The notes under the pieces are model-generated. The model worked only from the letters and a program-made list of their open reading frames with translations, was not told the DNA's origin and made no database searches. This document shows, one piece after another, positions 21,801-30,734 of a DNA stretch of 33,334 nt (its first letter is position 1; each line of letters starts with the position of its first letter). The translations under genes and the position numbers were made by a program. The stretch is from Butyriboletus loyo (lineage: Eukaryota > Basidiomycota > Agaricomycetes > Boletales > Boletaceae). The stretch is from assembly GCA_038093515.1 (NCBI GenBank), contig JBBPSI010000257.1:1-33334 (forward strand), written 5' to 3'.

Positions 21801-22383
21801 AATCGGAAAGACCTTCCTCCCCACCCTCGAGTCCAGGCTCTCAGAACTCACGGGAGCCCAAACAGAAGCTCTAGAAGCACATGAGAAAGCGCAGTGATTG
21901 ATGAAGGAACGGATCTCGTCCAAGTTCCGCCCATGGAAGACAGGCAATAAGGTTTGGCTCGAAGGGCGCAACCTTCGACTAAGGTACCCATCAAAGAAGC
22001 TCACCCCAAGACAGGAAGGACCGTTCGAGATTGCACAGGTAATCTCCCCTGTAGCATACAGGCTCCGACTACCGCCGACCTGGAAGATCCATGACGTCTT
22101 CCACGCATCATTGCTGACCCCTTATCACGAGACTGTGGAGCACGGTCCTAATTTCACAAACCCTCCGCTGGAAGAAATAGACAGAGATGAAGAGTACGAG
22201 ATCGATCGGATCCTATCCCATCACGGATCAAAGGGACGCCACCAATTCCTTGTGTCCTGGAAAGGATACTCTGCAGCAGAAAACACTTGGGAATCAAATG
22301 GGAACTTGGTCCATGCGCAGGCCTTGCTTAAGGCTTATAAGCTGTGCCACCCCAAGGACTTTCCCTCCCCATCTTCGCAGTAA
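18823..22383 (+). pseudogene. pol: C2 Pol with chromodomain (four internal stops)
   Basis: Collinear with the intact 1186-codon C3 pol. Protease DSG, YMDD, RNase H, zinc finger (CAVC), DDE integrase, GPF-type module and chromodomain (SWKGY, NTWES) are all visible. TGA stops at 20749, 21112, 21214 and 21895 replace Arg codons of C3. Missense changes include EIDRILSHH in the chromodomain and DSETERVN, where the other copies have DGETERVN, beside the catalytic Glu. The frame was complete before decay. Confidence 0.92.
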
Positions 22384-22393
22384 AACAACCAAG

Positions 22394-23632
22394 ATGGCCA
22401 TTCCCCCTGCAGAAAACAATGCTCCACTCCTGGCTCAACCCCCTGTTCGCTCTTCTCATCTTCCGGTTTCCTCTCACCGCATTCTTTACACCGCCGTTCT
22501 TGAAAACCCCATCGCTATGTATGCTTTAGAGCAACATATGGATTTCACTGGGGACTACGTCCTTCGCACCCTCGCCAGTCTTTACCGCTCCTATGCCCTC
22601 GCTCGCAACATCCACACCTGCCTTTGCCCTGACAACCAACTGCCGGTATACGCCACCGCCCTGGAGACCTCCTTGATGGAGGCCAGGGGGTACACCCTGG
22701 ATATCCTTCATGCTGAAGGGTTCGGGTACGTCGTGGACCAACTCCTCCCGGGCATTCTCGTGCCCATTCTCCACCCCATCCTCATCACTCTCGCTCCAAG
22801 GGAGAGAGAATTTTATTTTTAGTCCAATGACCACATCAGGTTTCTTCGCCCCACCGCTCACGACCCCAATCCCCCTCCTCGTCCTGCCATGGAAGGATCT
22901 CCTCCGCCACTACCTGTTCCTGCGCCATCCACAAGAGATTCTCCTGCGACCACTCTGGTAGCGGACTCATCCCGTGAGACCACCGGAGAGTCGTTGGAGT
23001 CCTTTCAGACCAACGTTGACGAATCCCAGGTCACTCGTCGACACTCCCCTCTACCACCTAGAACTGTGCATTGCCAACCTCACCAGACGCTTCTCCAGGT
23101 TGGATCTGTCCCGGGATCAGTCACCCTCACCGCTGCAGGAAGAAGGATCGCCAATAGGGCCTTTCATTCCGTCACCCCCCAACCGTCCACTCGTTGTGGG
23201 ACACCCGCCATTCAGCTCATCCCTCGAGTCACCTCCCCCACCACAGCAATGGCTGGTTCTTCCAACTCCTCATATGGAGCCCCGCCCCCCTACCTCGCCA
23301 ATCACGGGACTCGTGATGCCCCCATCGTCCTCGACAACAGATCCCCCGTCGGCAGCCCTCACCCTGCTCGACCTTGCCTCGTCTGCCCACAACTTTGCTT
23401 CGAGTGCAGCACCGTCGGCCACTTTCATAGGGAGTGCCCCAACTATACCTGTCCCTTCTGTCACCGCATTGCCCCAGGTCATATTCAGGAGTTTTGCCCT
23501 GAACGAGTATGCGGCCTCTGCGGCGCCATTGGCCATATCATCGCCAACTGCACCTTCCGGGACGATGTCTGGGTGGACTTCAATGCCAATGATGCTTATG
23601 ACTACGATGTCAACGAGGGAGAGTCTCAGTGA
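22394..23632 (+). pseudogene. C2 ORF3: zinc-knuckle protein (one stop)
   Basis: Full-length counterpart of C3 ORF3 in one frame, except for TAG at 22820-22822 (CAG in C3, after EFYF). The three knuckles remain but with changes such as CFECSTVGHFHREC; all metal ligands are kept. It starts 10 nt after the pol stop. Confidence 0.87.
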
Positions 23633-23660
23633 GGGGACCTTGCAGGTAGTGGAGTCAGTG

Positions 23661-24085
23661 TGTTACGCTGGGCGCTAACAACTAGAACAGCGAGGAGGCA
23701 CTCTGGAGTGGCCTCAAGACTCTTAAAGCGTTTCTGAGCTGGGTCTCAGACTATGTCTTAGTGCGCACACTAAGAGTCTGGAGTGAAACTAATTGCTAGC
23801 AGGTTACTGCGTAGAACTAGATAATGTACATGGTGGAAAGGCAGAGCCTTTATACTACTGAGGTCTGCGCACAGACCATGTCCCTAATCGAGTCGCGAGA
23901 AGGAAAGTACGAATACGGAAGGAATACTCTAGAAGATTCCGGAGTATGAGAGAAAGCGCGTCCGTGTGCGGGAAGTGATGACTAAGTAAAACGGTTGTTA
24001 CCGTTCAAGTGGAACTAGTAAAAGACTAGGTGAATGTAAGAGTCCCAACGGTAGTGGAGAAAAGAAATAAAGTACTACCGTAACA
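23661..24085 (-). repeat. C3 3' LTR
   Basis: 425 bp and complete. Minus-strand reading TGTTACGG at 24085 to GCGTAACA at 23661. The U3 hairpin reads CTAGT-CTTTT-ACTAG here (24029-24015), changed on both arms compared with C1. Confidence 0.93.
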
Positions 24086-24100
24086 TTACCCCCTTCCCAT
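24086..24100 (-). other. C3 polypurine tract
   Basis: ATGGGAAGGGGGTAA on the minus strand, touching the 3' LTR. Identical in layout to C1 and C2. Confidence 0.75.
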
Positions 24101-24136
24101 GGTGGAGACTCCGACTCCACAACTTGAATGGTCTCC

Positions 24137-25378
24137 TCACTGAGACGCCCCCTCGTTGACGTCGTAGTCGTAAGCATCATCGGGATTGATGTCTGCCCAG
24201 ACGTCGTCCCGAAAGGCACAGTTTGCAACGATGTGGCCGACGGCACCGCAGAGGCCGCATATACGTTCTGGACAAAATTCCTGTATATGACCAGGGGCGA
24301 TTCGATGGCAGAAGGGACACGTGTAGTTGGGACACTCCCTTCTGAAGTGGCCGACGGTCCCACACTCGAAGCAAAGTTGCGGGCGGACGAGGCGAGGGCG
24401 AGCATTGCCCGGGCTGGGGTCAGGAGATCTGTCGTCGACGACGATAGGGGAATCACGAGTACCCCGGCCGGGGAGGTAGGGGGGCGGGGGTCCGTACGAA
24501 GAGGCATTAGAGCCACTAGCAGCGGCGGCGGCGGGGGAGGAGATGCGAGGGATGAGTTGAATAGCGGGGGTCCCGCGACGAGAGGACGGTTGGGGAGTGA
24601 CGGAGCGGAAGGCCCTGTTGGCGATCCTTCTTCCTGCGGCGGTGAGGGTGACCGATCCCGGGATAGATCCAGTCTGGAGAAGCGTCTGGCGAGGTTGGCG
24701 ACGCATAGTCCGAGGCGGTAGGGGGGAGTGTCGACGAGCGACCTGGGGCTCGTCGACGTCGGTCCGAAAGGACTCGAGGGACTCTCCAGTGGTCTCTCTG
24801 GACGAATCCGCTACCAGAGTGGTCGCAGGTGAATCTCTTGCGGGTGGCGCAGGAATAGGTAATGGCGGAGGAGATCCTTCCGCGGCAGGACGAGGAGGAG
24901 GATTGGGGCCGCGAGCGGTGGGGCGAAGAAATCCAATCCTATCGTTGGACTGAAAATAAAACTCTCTCTCCCTAGGGGCGAGGGCGACGAGGATGGGGCG
25001 AAGAACGGGAGCGAGAATTCCTGGGAGTAGTTGATCCACAACGTACCCGAACCCTTCAGCATGAAGGATGTCCAGGGTGTATCCCCTGGCCTCCATCAAA
25101 GAGGTCTCCAGGGCAGTGGCGTACACGGGCGGCTGGTTGTCTGGACATAGGCGGGTGTGGACGGTGCGGGCAAGGGCATAGGAGCGGTAGAGACTAGCGA
25201 GGGTGCGAAGGACGTAGTCCCCGGTGAAATCCATACGTTGCTCTAAGGCATACGTAGCGACTGGGTTTTCTAGTACGGCGGCGTAGAGGACACGGCGAGA
25301 CGAGACTGGAAGGCGAGAAGAGCGGACGGGGGGTTGAGCTGGAAGCGGGGCGTTGTTTTCAGCAGGGGGAATAGCCAT
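24137..25378 (-). CDS. C3 ORF3: 413-aa protein with three zinc knuckles
   Basis: Extra reading frame between integrase and 3' LTR, where retroviruses carry env. It is not env-like: no signal peptide, no membrane helix. Residues 1-145 form a mostly helical, unrecognised domain (VLYAAVLENP, ASLYRSYALA, YVVDQLLPGIL). Residues 145-330 are Pro/Ser/Arg-rich and probably disordered. Then come three knuckles: C336-C339-H344-C349 (X2, X4, X4), C354-C357-H364-C369 (X2, X6, X4) and C374-C377-H382-C387 (X2, X4, X4), then an acidic tail (DDAYDYDVNEGASQ). ATG lies 8 nt after the pol stop with A at -3 and G at +4. All three C copies carry it. Likely a nucleic-acid-binding accessory or nucleocapsid-like protein; that role is inferred. 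It may be expressed by reinitiation or a spliced RNA. Confidence 0.85.
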   Translation of the reverse strand: MAIPPAENNAPLPAQPPVRSSRLPVSSRRVLYAAVLENPVATYALEQRMDFTGDYVLRTLASLYRSYALARTVHTRLCPDNQPPVYATALETSLMEARGYTLDILHAEGFGYVVDQLLPGILAPVLRPILVALAPREREFYFQSNDRIGFLRPTARGPNPPPRPAAEGSPPPLPIPAPPARDSPATTLVADSSRETTGESLESFRTDVDEPQVARRHSPLPPRTMRRQPRQTLLQTGSIPGSVTLTAAGRRIANRAFRSVTPQPSSRRGTPAIQLIPRISSPAAAAASGSNASSYGPPPPYLPGRGTRDSPIVVDDRSPDPSPGNARPRLVRPQLCFECGTVGHFRRECPNYTCPFCHRIAPGHIQEFCPERICGLCGAVGHIVANCAFRDDVWADINPDDAYDYDVNEGASQ

Positions 25379-25386
25379 CTTGGTTG

Positions 25387-28300
25387 TTACTGTGAAGATG
25401 GGGAAGGGAAATCCTTGGGATGGCGCAACTTATAAGCCTTGAGCAGGGCTTGCGCATGGACCAGGTTCCCGTTCGGCTCCCAGGTATTTTCTGCTGCGGA
25501 GTATCCTTTCCAGGACACAAGGAATTGGCGGCGTCCCTTCGATCCGCGATGGGACAGGATCCGATCGATCTCGTACTCTTCATCTCCGTCTATCTCTTCC
25601 GGAGGGGGAGTGGTAAAGTTCGGGCCGTGTTCGGCCGTTTCACGATAAGGGGTTAAGAGGGACGCGTGGAAGACATCGTGAATCTTCCATGTCGGTGGTA
25701 GCCGAAGTCTGTATGCCACGGGGGAGATGACCTGCGCGATTTCAAATGGACCTTCCCGTCTAGGGGCGAGTTTCTTTGACAGGTACCTGAGTCGAAGGTT
25801 GCGTCCTTCCAACCAAACTTTGTCGCCAGCTTTCCACGGACGGAACTTGGACTGGATCCGTTCCTTCATCAACCGTCGTGCCTTTTCATGAGCTTCTAGT
25901 GCTTCCGTTCGGGCTCCCGTGAGTTCCGAAAGTCTAGACTCGAGGGCAGGGAGGAACGTCTTTCCGAATGGAGGATAAGACCTCGGCTCATACCCGACCA
26001 TCAAGGAGAAAGGGGTGACATTTGTCGCGGAATGTGTCATCGAGTTGTGGGAGAACTCGGCCATGGGGAGTAGTTCGGCCCATCGTTCCGGGTGGCCATC
26101 GCAGAAGATCCGGAGGTACGTTTCCAGCTCTTGGTTGACTCGCTCCGTTTCTCCATCGGTCTGTGGGTGGTACGCAGAAGAGAGAGCGAGGTCGTAGTCT
26201 AGGAGTCTCGCGAGTTCCCTAGCGAAGGCAGATGCGAACTGAGGGCCTCGGTCAGAGATGCACCGGGAGTGTAAGCCGAAGCGGAGGAAGACGGTTTTGA
26301 AAAACAATTTGGCGACTCCAGCCGCATCGATGTCCTTGTTGCAAGGGGAATAAATTACCCCCTTCGTAAGCCCATGGTCTACCACGACCATGACTGAATC
26401 ATATCCCTGGGAAGACGGAAGCCCGGTGATGAGGTCAACCGAGACTTGCTCAAAAGGTCGAGAGGCTACGCTGGCCAGAGGAGTAAGAGGGGGCACGGTG
26501 GGATGAGTATTAACTTTATGTGCTTGGCAAACGGCACAGCCCGAGACGAATCGTCGGACCAAATTAGCCATGCCTGGCCACCAGTAATCACGTTGTACCA
26601 GATTCTGGGTGCGGAATATTCCACCGTGACCTCCAGCGGGACTCTCGTGCAAGGATCGAATAAGGTCGACACGCGCGGCTTCGGGAATATACCGCTTCTT
26701 GCGGAAGTACAATTCCTTCCCGTCAAAGTCCCAATCGCCAGCATTCATCTTGGGAAAAAGAGGAGAATCCTCATAGAGAGCCTGCATGCACCTCTTAATC
26801 ATGGGGTCGCTGGGGGTGGAGGCGGCGATTTTCTCTGCAAGGGCGACGTCGATCTTGCGAGCGAAGAGGGTTTCGGGGAGGAGAGTAACTTCCTGGTTGT
26901 CGGCGGAAGTGTCAATGTCGTCGCGGCGGGATAGGGCATCGGCAGGACCCATCTGAGTGCCCGGAATATGATGGAAGTGCAGGTCGAAATCCTGCAGGAA
27001 CATAAGCCAGCGTGCTTGCCGGCGAGACAATTTGTTCGGTTGGCGGAAGTAAGTGAGATTCTTGTGGTCGGTAAGAATTTCTACTTGATGACCAGTACCT
27101 CGCAGGTAATGATGCCATTCTTCTAGTGCGTGGATGACCGCGAGCAGTTCGCGATCATAGATATCGTAATTGCGCTCTGCGGGCGAGAGCGTCTTTGACA
27201 AGTAGGCGCAAGGATGCAGGTCGCCATTGACATCCTTTTGCATGAGTACTGCTCCAGTAGCAGTGAGGGAGGCATCCGTCATCACGGCAAACGGCTTCGT
27301 GACGTCGGGCATAGAGAGGACGGGTTGTCGTAAGAACGACTGTTTGATCGCTTGGAACGCCTGTTCGCAAGCCGGAGTCCAAGCCCATGGAGAGTTCTTC
27401 TTGGTCAGGTCGTGCAGCGGCTTCGCGATGTGAGAGAAGTCCTGTATGAATCTGCGATAAAAATTGCAAAACCCGATGAAGGACCTGACTGCCTTCACCG
27501 AGGTCGGGGGGTTCCATTCGCGAATGGCTTTCAACTTGGTCGGGTCCATCTTGACCTGCCCTTCTCGGACCATCATCCCGAGGTATTCCACTTCTTCGGC
27601 ATCGAACGAACATTTTTCCAGCTTGAGGAACAACTTGTGTTCGCGAAGTCGTTCCAAAACGCGGATCGTTCGTGCTTCGTGTTCGGCGGAGGTGGCAGAG
27701 TGAATCAGCAGATCGTCCATGTAGATGATTAGCCATCCTTCTGCCATTAGGTCACCGAAGATGTGGTCCATTAGAGCCTGGAAGGTTGCTGGGGAGTTGC
27801 AGAGGCCAAAGAACATCACGGTGGGTTCGAACAACCCTTGAGGAGTGATGAAAGCCGCTTTCCAGCGGTCGTTCGGTTTGATGAGGACGTTGTTGTATCC
27901 CCAGCGAATGTCCATCTTTGTGAAGATCTTGGACCCTTTGAGACGGTCGACGAGGTCGGAGATGAGGGGGAGAGGGTAGGCGTTTTTGACGGTGTGCGAG
28001 TTCAGGTACCGATAGTCCTGACAGGGGCGTAGCGAGCCATCCTTCTTTGATACGAAGAAGAAGGGGGCTGCTTGAGGGGACTTGGAAGGAGTAATCTTCC
28101 CTGACTTGAGGTGTTCTTCGACGAACGCCTTACATGCCTCTGATTCCTTCGGGTTCAGAGGATAGACCTTAGCGACTTTGGGTACGAAGTCTTTGTCAAG
28201 GTCTATGGCGTGGTCGAACGATCGGGATGGGGGAAGTTCCTCGGTGTTCTTTTTGTCAAAAACGTCTGCAAAGGCGGCAAACGGGGTAGGGAGGACTGCT

Positions 28301-28947
28301 TTCTCCTTGACGGCCTGAGCGGCGATTTCAGTCGCGATGGTTGCCTTTCGGACAGGGTAGGCGTCCTTTGCTGAAGCGTCTACTCGCTTCTTCCAGAGCT
28401 TGGCGATCTTGGAGTCTGGGTCCAAGTCAAGGTACCGTACCAGGTACCGTTGAGCGATTGCCCGAGGGGAGTCGTGTCGGGGCTTCTTGATTTGATCTGG
28501 GAGATCGATGTGGCCAGTGGCCCAATCTATTACCGGGTTGGCGTCTCGTAGCCACGGCAATCCCAGGATCATGTTTTCTTTACCAATGTTGAGGACTAGG
28601 AAACTCCGTTCCTCCTCGGTTTCTCCAATCCTAATGGAGATGTTGACCTTGTATCTGATTACTCCTCCTTGGTTGTTTGACCCGTCCACGTTTTGGGCAC
28701 TTAGTGGCTTGGGTAGCCGTTCCATCGGCAGTTTCTTTCGCTTCACTAGATCTCGATCTATGAAGCATCCGCTAGCGCCGCTGTCCACCAGGGCGAATGT
28801 GTCGACGATTTGTCCCTCCTTATGCGCGAATAATGACACTGGAATTCGAATTGATTGCGCATTGGGGTTTGATAAAACTACAGGGGCGATTACAAGAGGA
28901 GGCGAAGACGTCGAAACTTCCCTCCTTTCTAAAAATCCTTTGGCCAT
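25387..28947 (-). CDS. pol: C3 Pol: protease-RT-RNase H-integrase-chromodomain, 1186 aa
   Basis: Intact chromovirus polyprotein. Protease DSG at 55-57. Reverse transcriptase about 270-450, with VSKKDGSLRPCQDYRYLN, TPQG at 368-371 and YMDD at 409-412. RNase H acidic residues D558, E600, D627 and probably D670. Integrase zinc finger H767, H774, C804, C807. DDE core D838, D899, E935 (D-X35-E). GPF module PRREGPFEI at 1062-1070. Chromodomain about 1124-1172 with Y1125, W1146 and NTWEP, expected to read histone marks and guide insertion into heterochromatin, which fits the nesting here. The ATG at 28947 overlaps the gag end by 19 nt in the -1 frame and has A at -3 and G at +4. It ends 8 nt before ORF3. 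Confidence 0.96.
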   Translation of the reverse strand: MAKGFLERREVSTSSPPLVIAPVVLSNPNAQSIRIPVSLFAHKEGQIVDTFALVDSGASGCFIDRDLVKRKKLPMERLPKPLSAQNVDGSNNQGGVIRYKVNISIRIGETEEERSFLVLNIGKENMILGLPWLRDANPVIDWATGHIDLPDQIKKPRHDSPRAIAQRYLVRYLDLDPDSKIAKLWKKRVDASAKDAYPVRKATIATEIAAQAVKEKAVLPTPFAAFADVFDKKNTEELPPSRSFDHAIDLDKDFVPKVAKVYPLNPKESEACKAFVEEHLKSGKITPSKSPQAAPFFFVSKKDGSLRPCQDYRYLNSHTVKNAYPLPLISDLVDRLKGSKIFTKMDIRWGYNNVLIKPNDRWKAAFITPQGLFEPTVMFFGLCNSPATFQALMDHIFGDLMAEGWLIIYMDDLLIHSATSAEHEARTIRVLERLREHKLFLKLEKCSFDAEEVEYLGMMVREGQVKMDPTKLKAIREWNPPTSVKAVRSFIGFCNFYRRFIQDFSHIAKPLHDLTKKNSPWAWTPACEQAFQAIKQSFLRQPVLSMPDVTKPFAVMTDASLTATGAVLMQKDVNGDLHPCAYLSKTLSPAERNYDIYDRELLAVIHALEEWHHYLRGTGHQVEILTDHKNLTYFRQPNKLSRRQARWLMFLQDFDLHFHHIPGTQMGPADALSRRDDIDTSADNQEVTLLPETLFARKIDVALAEKIAASTPSDPMIKRCMQALYEDSPLFPKMNAGDWDFDGKELYFRKKRYIPEAARVDLIRSLHESPAGGHGGIFRTQNLVQRDYWWPGMANLVRRFVSGCAVCQAHKVNTHPTVPPLTPLASVASRPFEQVSVDLITGLPSSQGYDSVMVVVDHGLTKGVIYSPCNKDIDAAGVAKLFFKTVFLRFGLHSRCISDRGPQFASAFARELARLLDYDLALSSAYHPQTDGETERVNQELETYLRIFCDGHPERWAELLPMAEFSHNSMTHSATNVTPFSLMVGYEPRSYPPFGKTFLPALESRLSELTGARTEALEAHEKARRLMKERIQSKFRPWKAGDKVWLEGRNLRLRYLSKKLAPRREGPFEIAQVISPVAYRLRLPPTWKIHDVFHASLLTPYRETAEHGPNFTTPPPEEIDGDEEYEIDRILSHRGSKGRRQFLVSWKGYSAAENTWEPNGNLVHAQALLKAYKLRHPKDFPSPSSQ
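28929..28947 (-). promoter_or_regulatory. C-family gag-pol overlap (19 nt)
   Basis: The overlap ATGGCCAAAGGATTTTTAG holds the pol ATG at one end and the gag TAG at the other. In gag phase it ends GAT TTT TAG. A -1 slip of the Phe codon on the T-run would avoid the stop and enter pol (TTA GAA). It is not a canonical X XXY YYZ heptamer, so initiation at the pol ATG, which has strong context, is equally possible. The same arrangement occurs at 18823-18841 in C2. Confidence 0.55.
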
Positions 28948-29924
28948 TCTTCGGCCACCTTGGTTGCTGCGACGGGCAGCTTTTCTTCATCCTCATTGAA
29001 GCATGCCTTGAGAACGTTCAAGACATCTTCTTGTTGCGTGCCTCGACCTTTCAACTCGGACAAGTAGTCGACGAGTGGGGAGGGCTTTGACTCGGGTTGC
29101 GTGACGACGGCGGCGCGTGTGCGCTGAGGGTTGCGAGGGGGACGAGGTGGCGGTCCTCTGGAGCTTTGTCCGTTGCGTGGGGAGCGAGGGTGGTTGGTAG
29201 AGCGGCATCCGACTTGGTGGCATACGAAGCACTTGTTCTGCTTCATGTACTCCGCACGTTGTACTGGAGTAAGTCGGACGGCGTCTACGTCCATAGCGTT
29301 GGGGTCCCTTCGGTTGGACGAGGGTTTCGAGGGGGAGGAGAAGGTGGGAATGTAGCGCTTCCCTGCGCGGAGGTCGTCAATGCGCTTGTGTTGCGCATGG
29401 AAGGCGGATGTTTTCTCTGCCCATCCGGCAAGCGTAGTAGGGGGTTTCTCGCACGAGAGGACAGACTCGGCGAGGCGGGGGTCGAGACCGCGAATGAACC
29501 ACTCGATGAGCGCTTTCTCATCTATGATTCCGGATTTGGCGGCGAGGAGCTGGAACTCCGTGACGTATGTGTCGTAGCCGTCCTTCTTGTTTGCTCGGTT
29601 CTGGTTCAAGTTTCCGAGGTCGATGCGAGCACTCTCTCCGACGTCGAAAGGATGGAAGACACGATGGAAGTCTTCACAGACGGTGGTGAACTCCTTTTGT
29701 CGTGGAGTGGGGTTCCCGTCTAGAAGAAGGCCCATCCAGCCTTCGGAGAACGTCTTGCCTTTCCCTTCGCTCATTTTCATGAGAAGGGCGTTAATCTTGG
29801 ACTCATCGTCGGGGAATGCGTTTTGGTTTGCGGCGAAGTACGTGCGCATGGCGAGGAGCCATCGTGAAGCATCCTCGTTGAGACCAGAGAAGTCCTTGGG
29901 GACGATCTTTCCTTTGTCGGACAT
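28929..29924 (-). CDS. gag: C3 Gag, 331 aa
   Basis: Intact capsid protein of the C family. Starts MSDKGKIVPKDFSGLNEDA at the first ATG of its frame. The helical Gag core spans about 10-180 (EFTTVCEDFHRVFHPFDVGE, DTYVTEFQLL, EWFIRGLDPRLAESVLSCEK). A Ser/Arg/Pro linker leads to CFVCHQVGCRSTNH at 232-245. The spacing equals a retroviral knuckle but the ligand order is C, C, C, H instead of C, C, H, C. After a Pro/Arg stretch the C-terminus (QQEDVLNVLKACFNEDEEKL) looks helical. The stop TAG lies within the pol overlap. Confidence 0.93.
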   Translation of the reverse strand: MSDKGKIVPKDFSGLNEDASRWLLAMRTYFAANQNAFPDDESKINALLMKMSEGKGKTFSEGWMGLLLDGNPTPRQKEFTTVCEDFHRVFHPFDVGESARIDLGNLNQNRANKKDGYDTYVTEFQLLAAKSGIIDEKALIEWFIRGLDPRLAESVLSCEKPPTTLAGWAEKTSAFHAQHKRIDDLRAGKRYIPTFSSPSKPSSNRRDPNAMDVDAVRLTPVQRAEYMKQNKCFVCHQVGCRSTNHPRSPRNGQSSRGPPPRPPRNPQRTRAAVVTQPESKPSPLVDYLSELKGRGTQQEDVLNVLKACFNEDEEKLPVAATKVAEEWPKDF

Positions 29925-30319
29925 CTCGTCGTTATCTTCGTCGTCAGAGGAGTCTTCGGGCGGGAAATATGGTGGAGAGGGGGAACGAGAAGGGTGTGGA
30001 GAGACGTGTGGGGTTCTGTCTAACCAGTCATCGCTATAATCGTCGTTACTCGGTGCCGGTTCGTCTTCCTGCCCTTGACCCTGGTCTTCGGGTTGGTAAG
30101 AGGGTTCGGGGTCTAGCGGGGGCAGAGGGGAAAATTGGGGTTCAGGGTTTGGCGGGGCGGGAGTGTGTGGTGGCGACGGGTTGTCGACGACGATGGGTTC
30201 CGGTTCGGGGGAAGGAACACGGAAAGAACGACCGACGCGTCTGGGACGTTGGATGGAAATGTTGGGCGAGGGTGGGGCGGCTTTACTGCTGAAGAGCAGA
30301 AGCGAGATGAAGATCAGCC
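29925..30319 (-). other. C3 leader with an open frame lacking an ATG
   Basis: In the gag frame, upstream of the first ATG, there is no stop for roughly 125 codons. The translation is Pro/Glu/Asp-rich and coding-like (PSPEPEPIVVDNPSPP, PSYQPEDQGQGQEDEP). C1 has the same open stretch (5782-6174, 131 codons). No ATG starts it in either. Use of a non-AUG start or a spliced leader is possible but unproven. Confidence 0.5.
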
Positions 30320-30706
30320 CTTAGCCACGCCATGCCAACTGGCAGGCTCTTGAGTGGCCTCAAGACTCTTAAAGCCGCTTGAGCTGGGTTCAGACTGTCA
30401 GGCCCACACCAAGACACCCGAGAACAACTGCTAGCAGTTACCGCGCAGAACCAGATACTGCTACATGGTGGAAAGGCAGAGCTTTATCGGTCTGACCATG
30501 TCCCTAATCGAGTCGCGAGAAGGAAAGTACGAATACGGAAGGAATACTCTAGAAGATTCCGGAGTATGAGAGAAAGCGCGTCCGTGTGCGGGAAGTGATG
30601 ACTAAGTAAGAACGGTTGTTACCGTTCAACAGGAGCTAGCATAAGGCTAGGCGAATGTAAGAGTCCTAACGGTAGTGGAGAAAAGAAATAAAGTACTACC
30701 GTAACA
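30320..30706 (-). repeat. C3 5' LTR (scrambled R-U5, intact U3)
   Basis: From about 30497 to 30706 it follows the 3' LTR closely, apart from a cluster of changes around the U3 hairpin. From about 30317 to 30496 it is riddled with small deletions and substitutions. GGTCTGTGCGC-to-TATA spacing is lost, the self-primer reads ATCTGGTTCT, the GCGTAACA end is missing, and the primer site AGAACTAGAT is gone. Total length is about 385 bp against 425. The left limit is approximate. Confidence 0.75.
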
Positions 30707-30717
30707 CAGTGTCTCCA

Positions 30718-30734
30718 CCATGGGAAGGGGGTAA
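30718..30734 (+). other. C2 polypurine tract
   Basis: CCATGGGAAGGGGGTAA, immediately before the C2 3' LTR. It is separated from C2 ORF3 by the C3 insertion. Confidence 0.75.

Larger units (their letters stand above)
23661..30706 (-). mobile_element. Element C3, C-family chromovirus with all frames open
   Basis: 7.05-kb minus-strand element inserted in C2 with perfect cagtg duplications (23656-23660, 30707-30711). Gag, Pol and ORF3 are all uninterrupted, which makes it the best reference copy here and the youngest layer on this side. Its 5' LTR is damaged (see 30320-30706), so the copy as written would not be transcribed and primed normally. Confidence 0.94.

Noticed and set aside
24128..24721. 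Long frame antisense to C3 ORF3 (197 codons), and similar ones antisense to gag and pol
   Set aside because: GC-rich coding DNA often gives open antisense frames. These have no domains, and the opposite strand carries clear conserved motifs.
24137..25378. ORF3 as a retroviral envelope gene
   Set aside because: Right position, but there is no signal peptide, transmembrane helix or cleavage motif. Knuckles and an acidic tail point to nucleic-acid binding.
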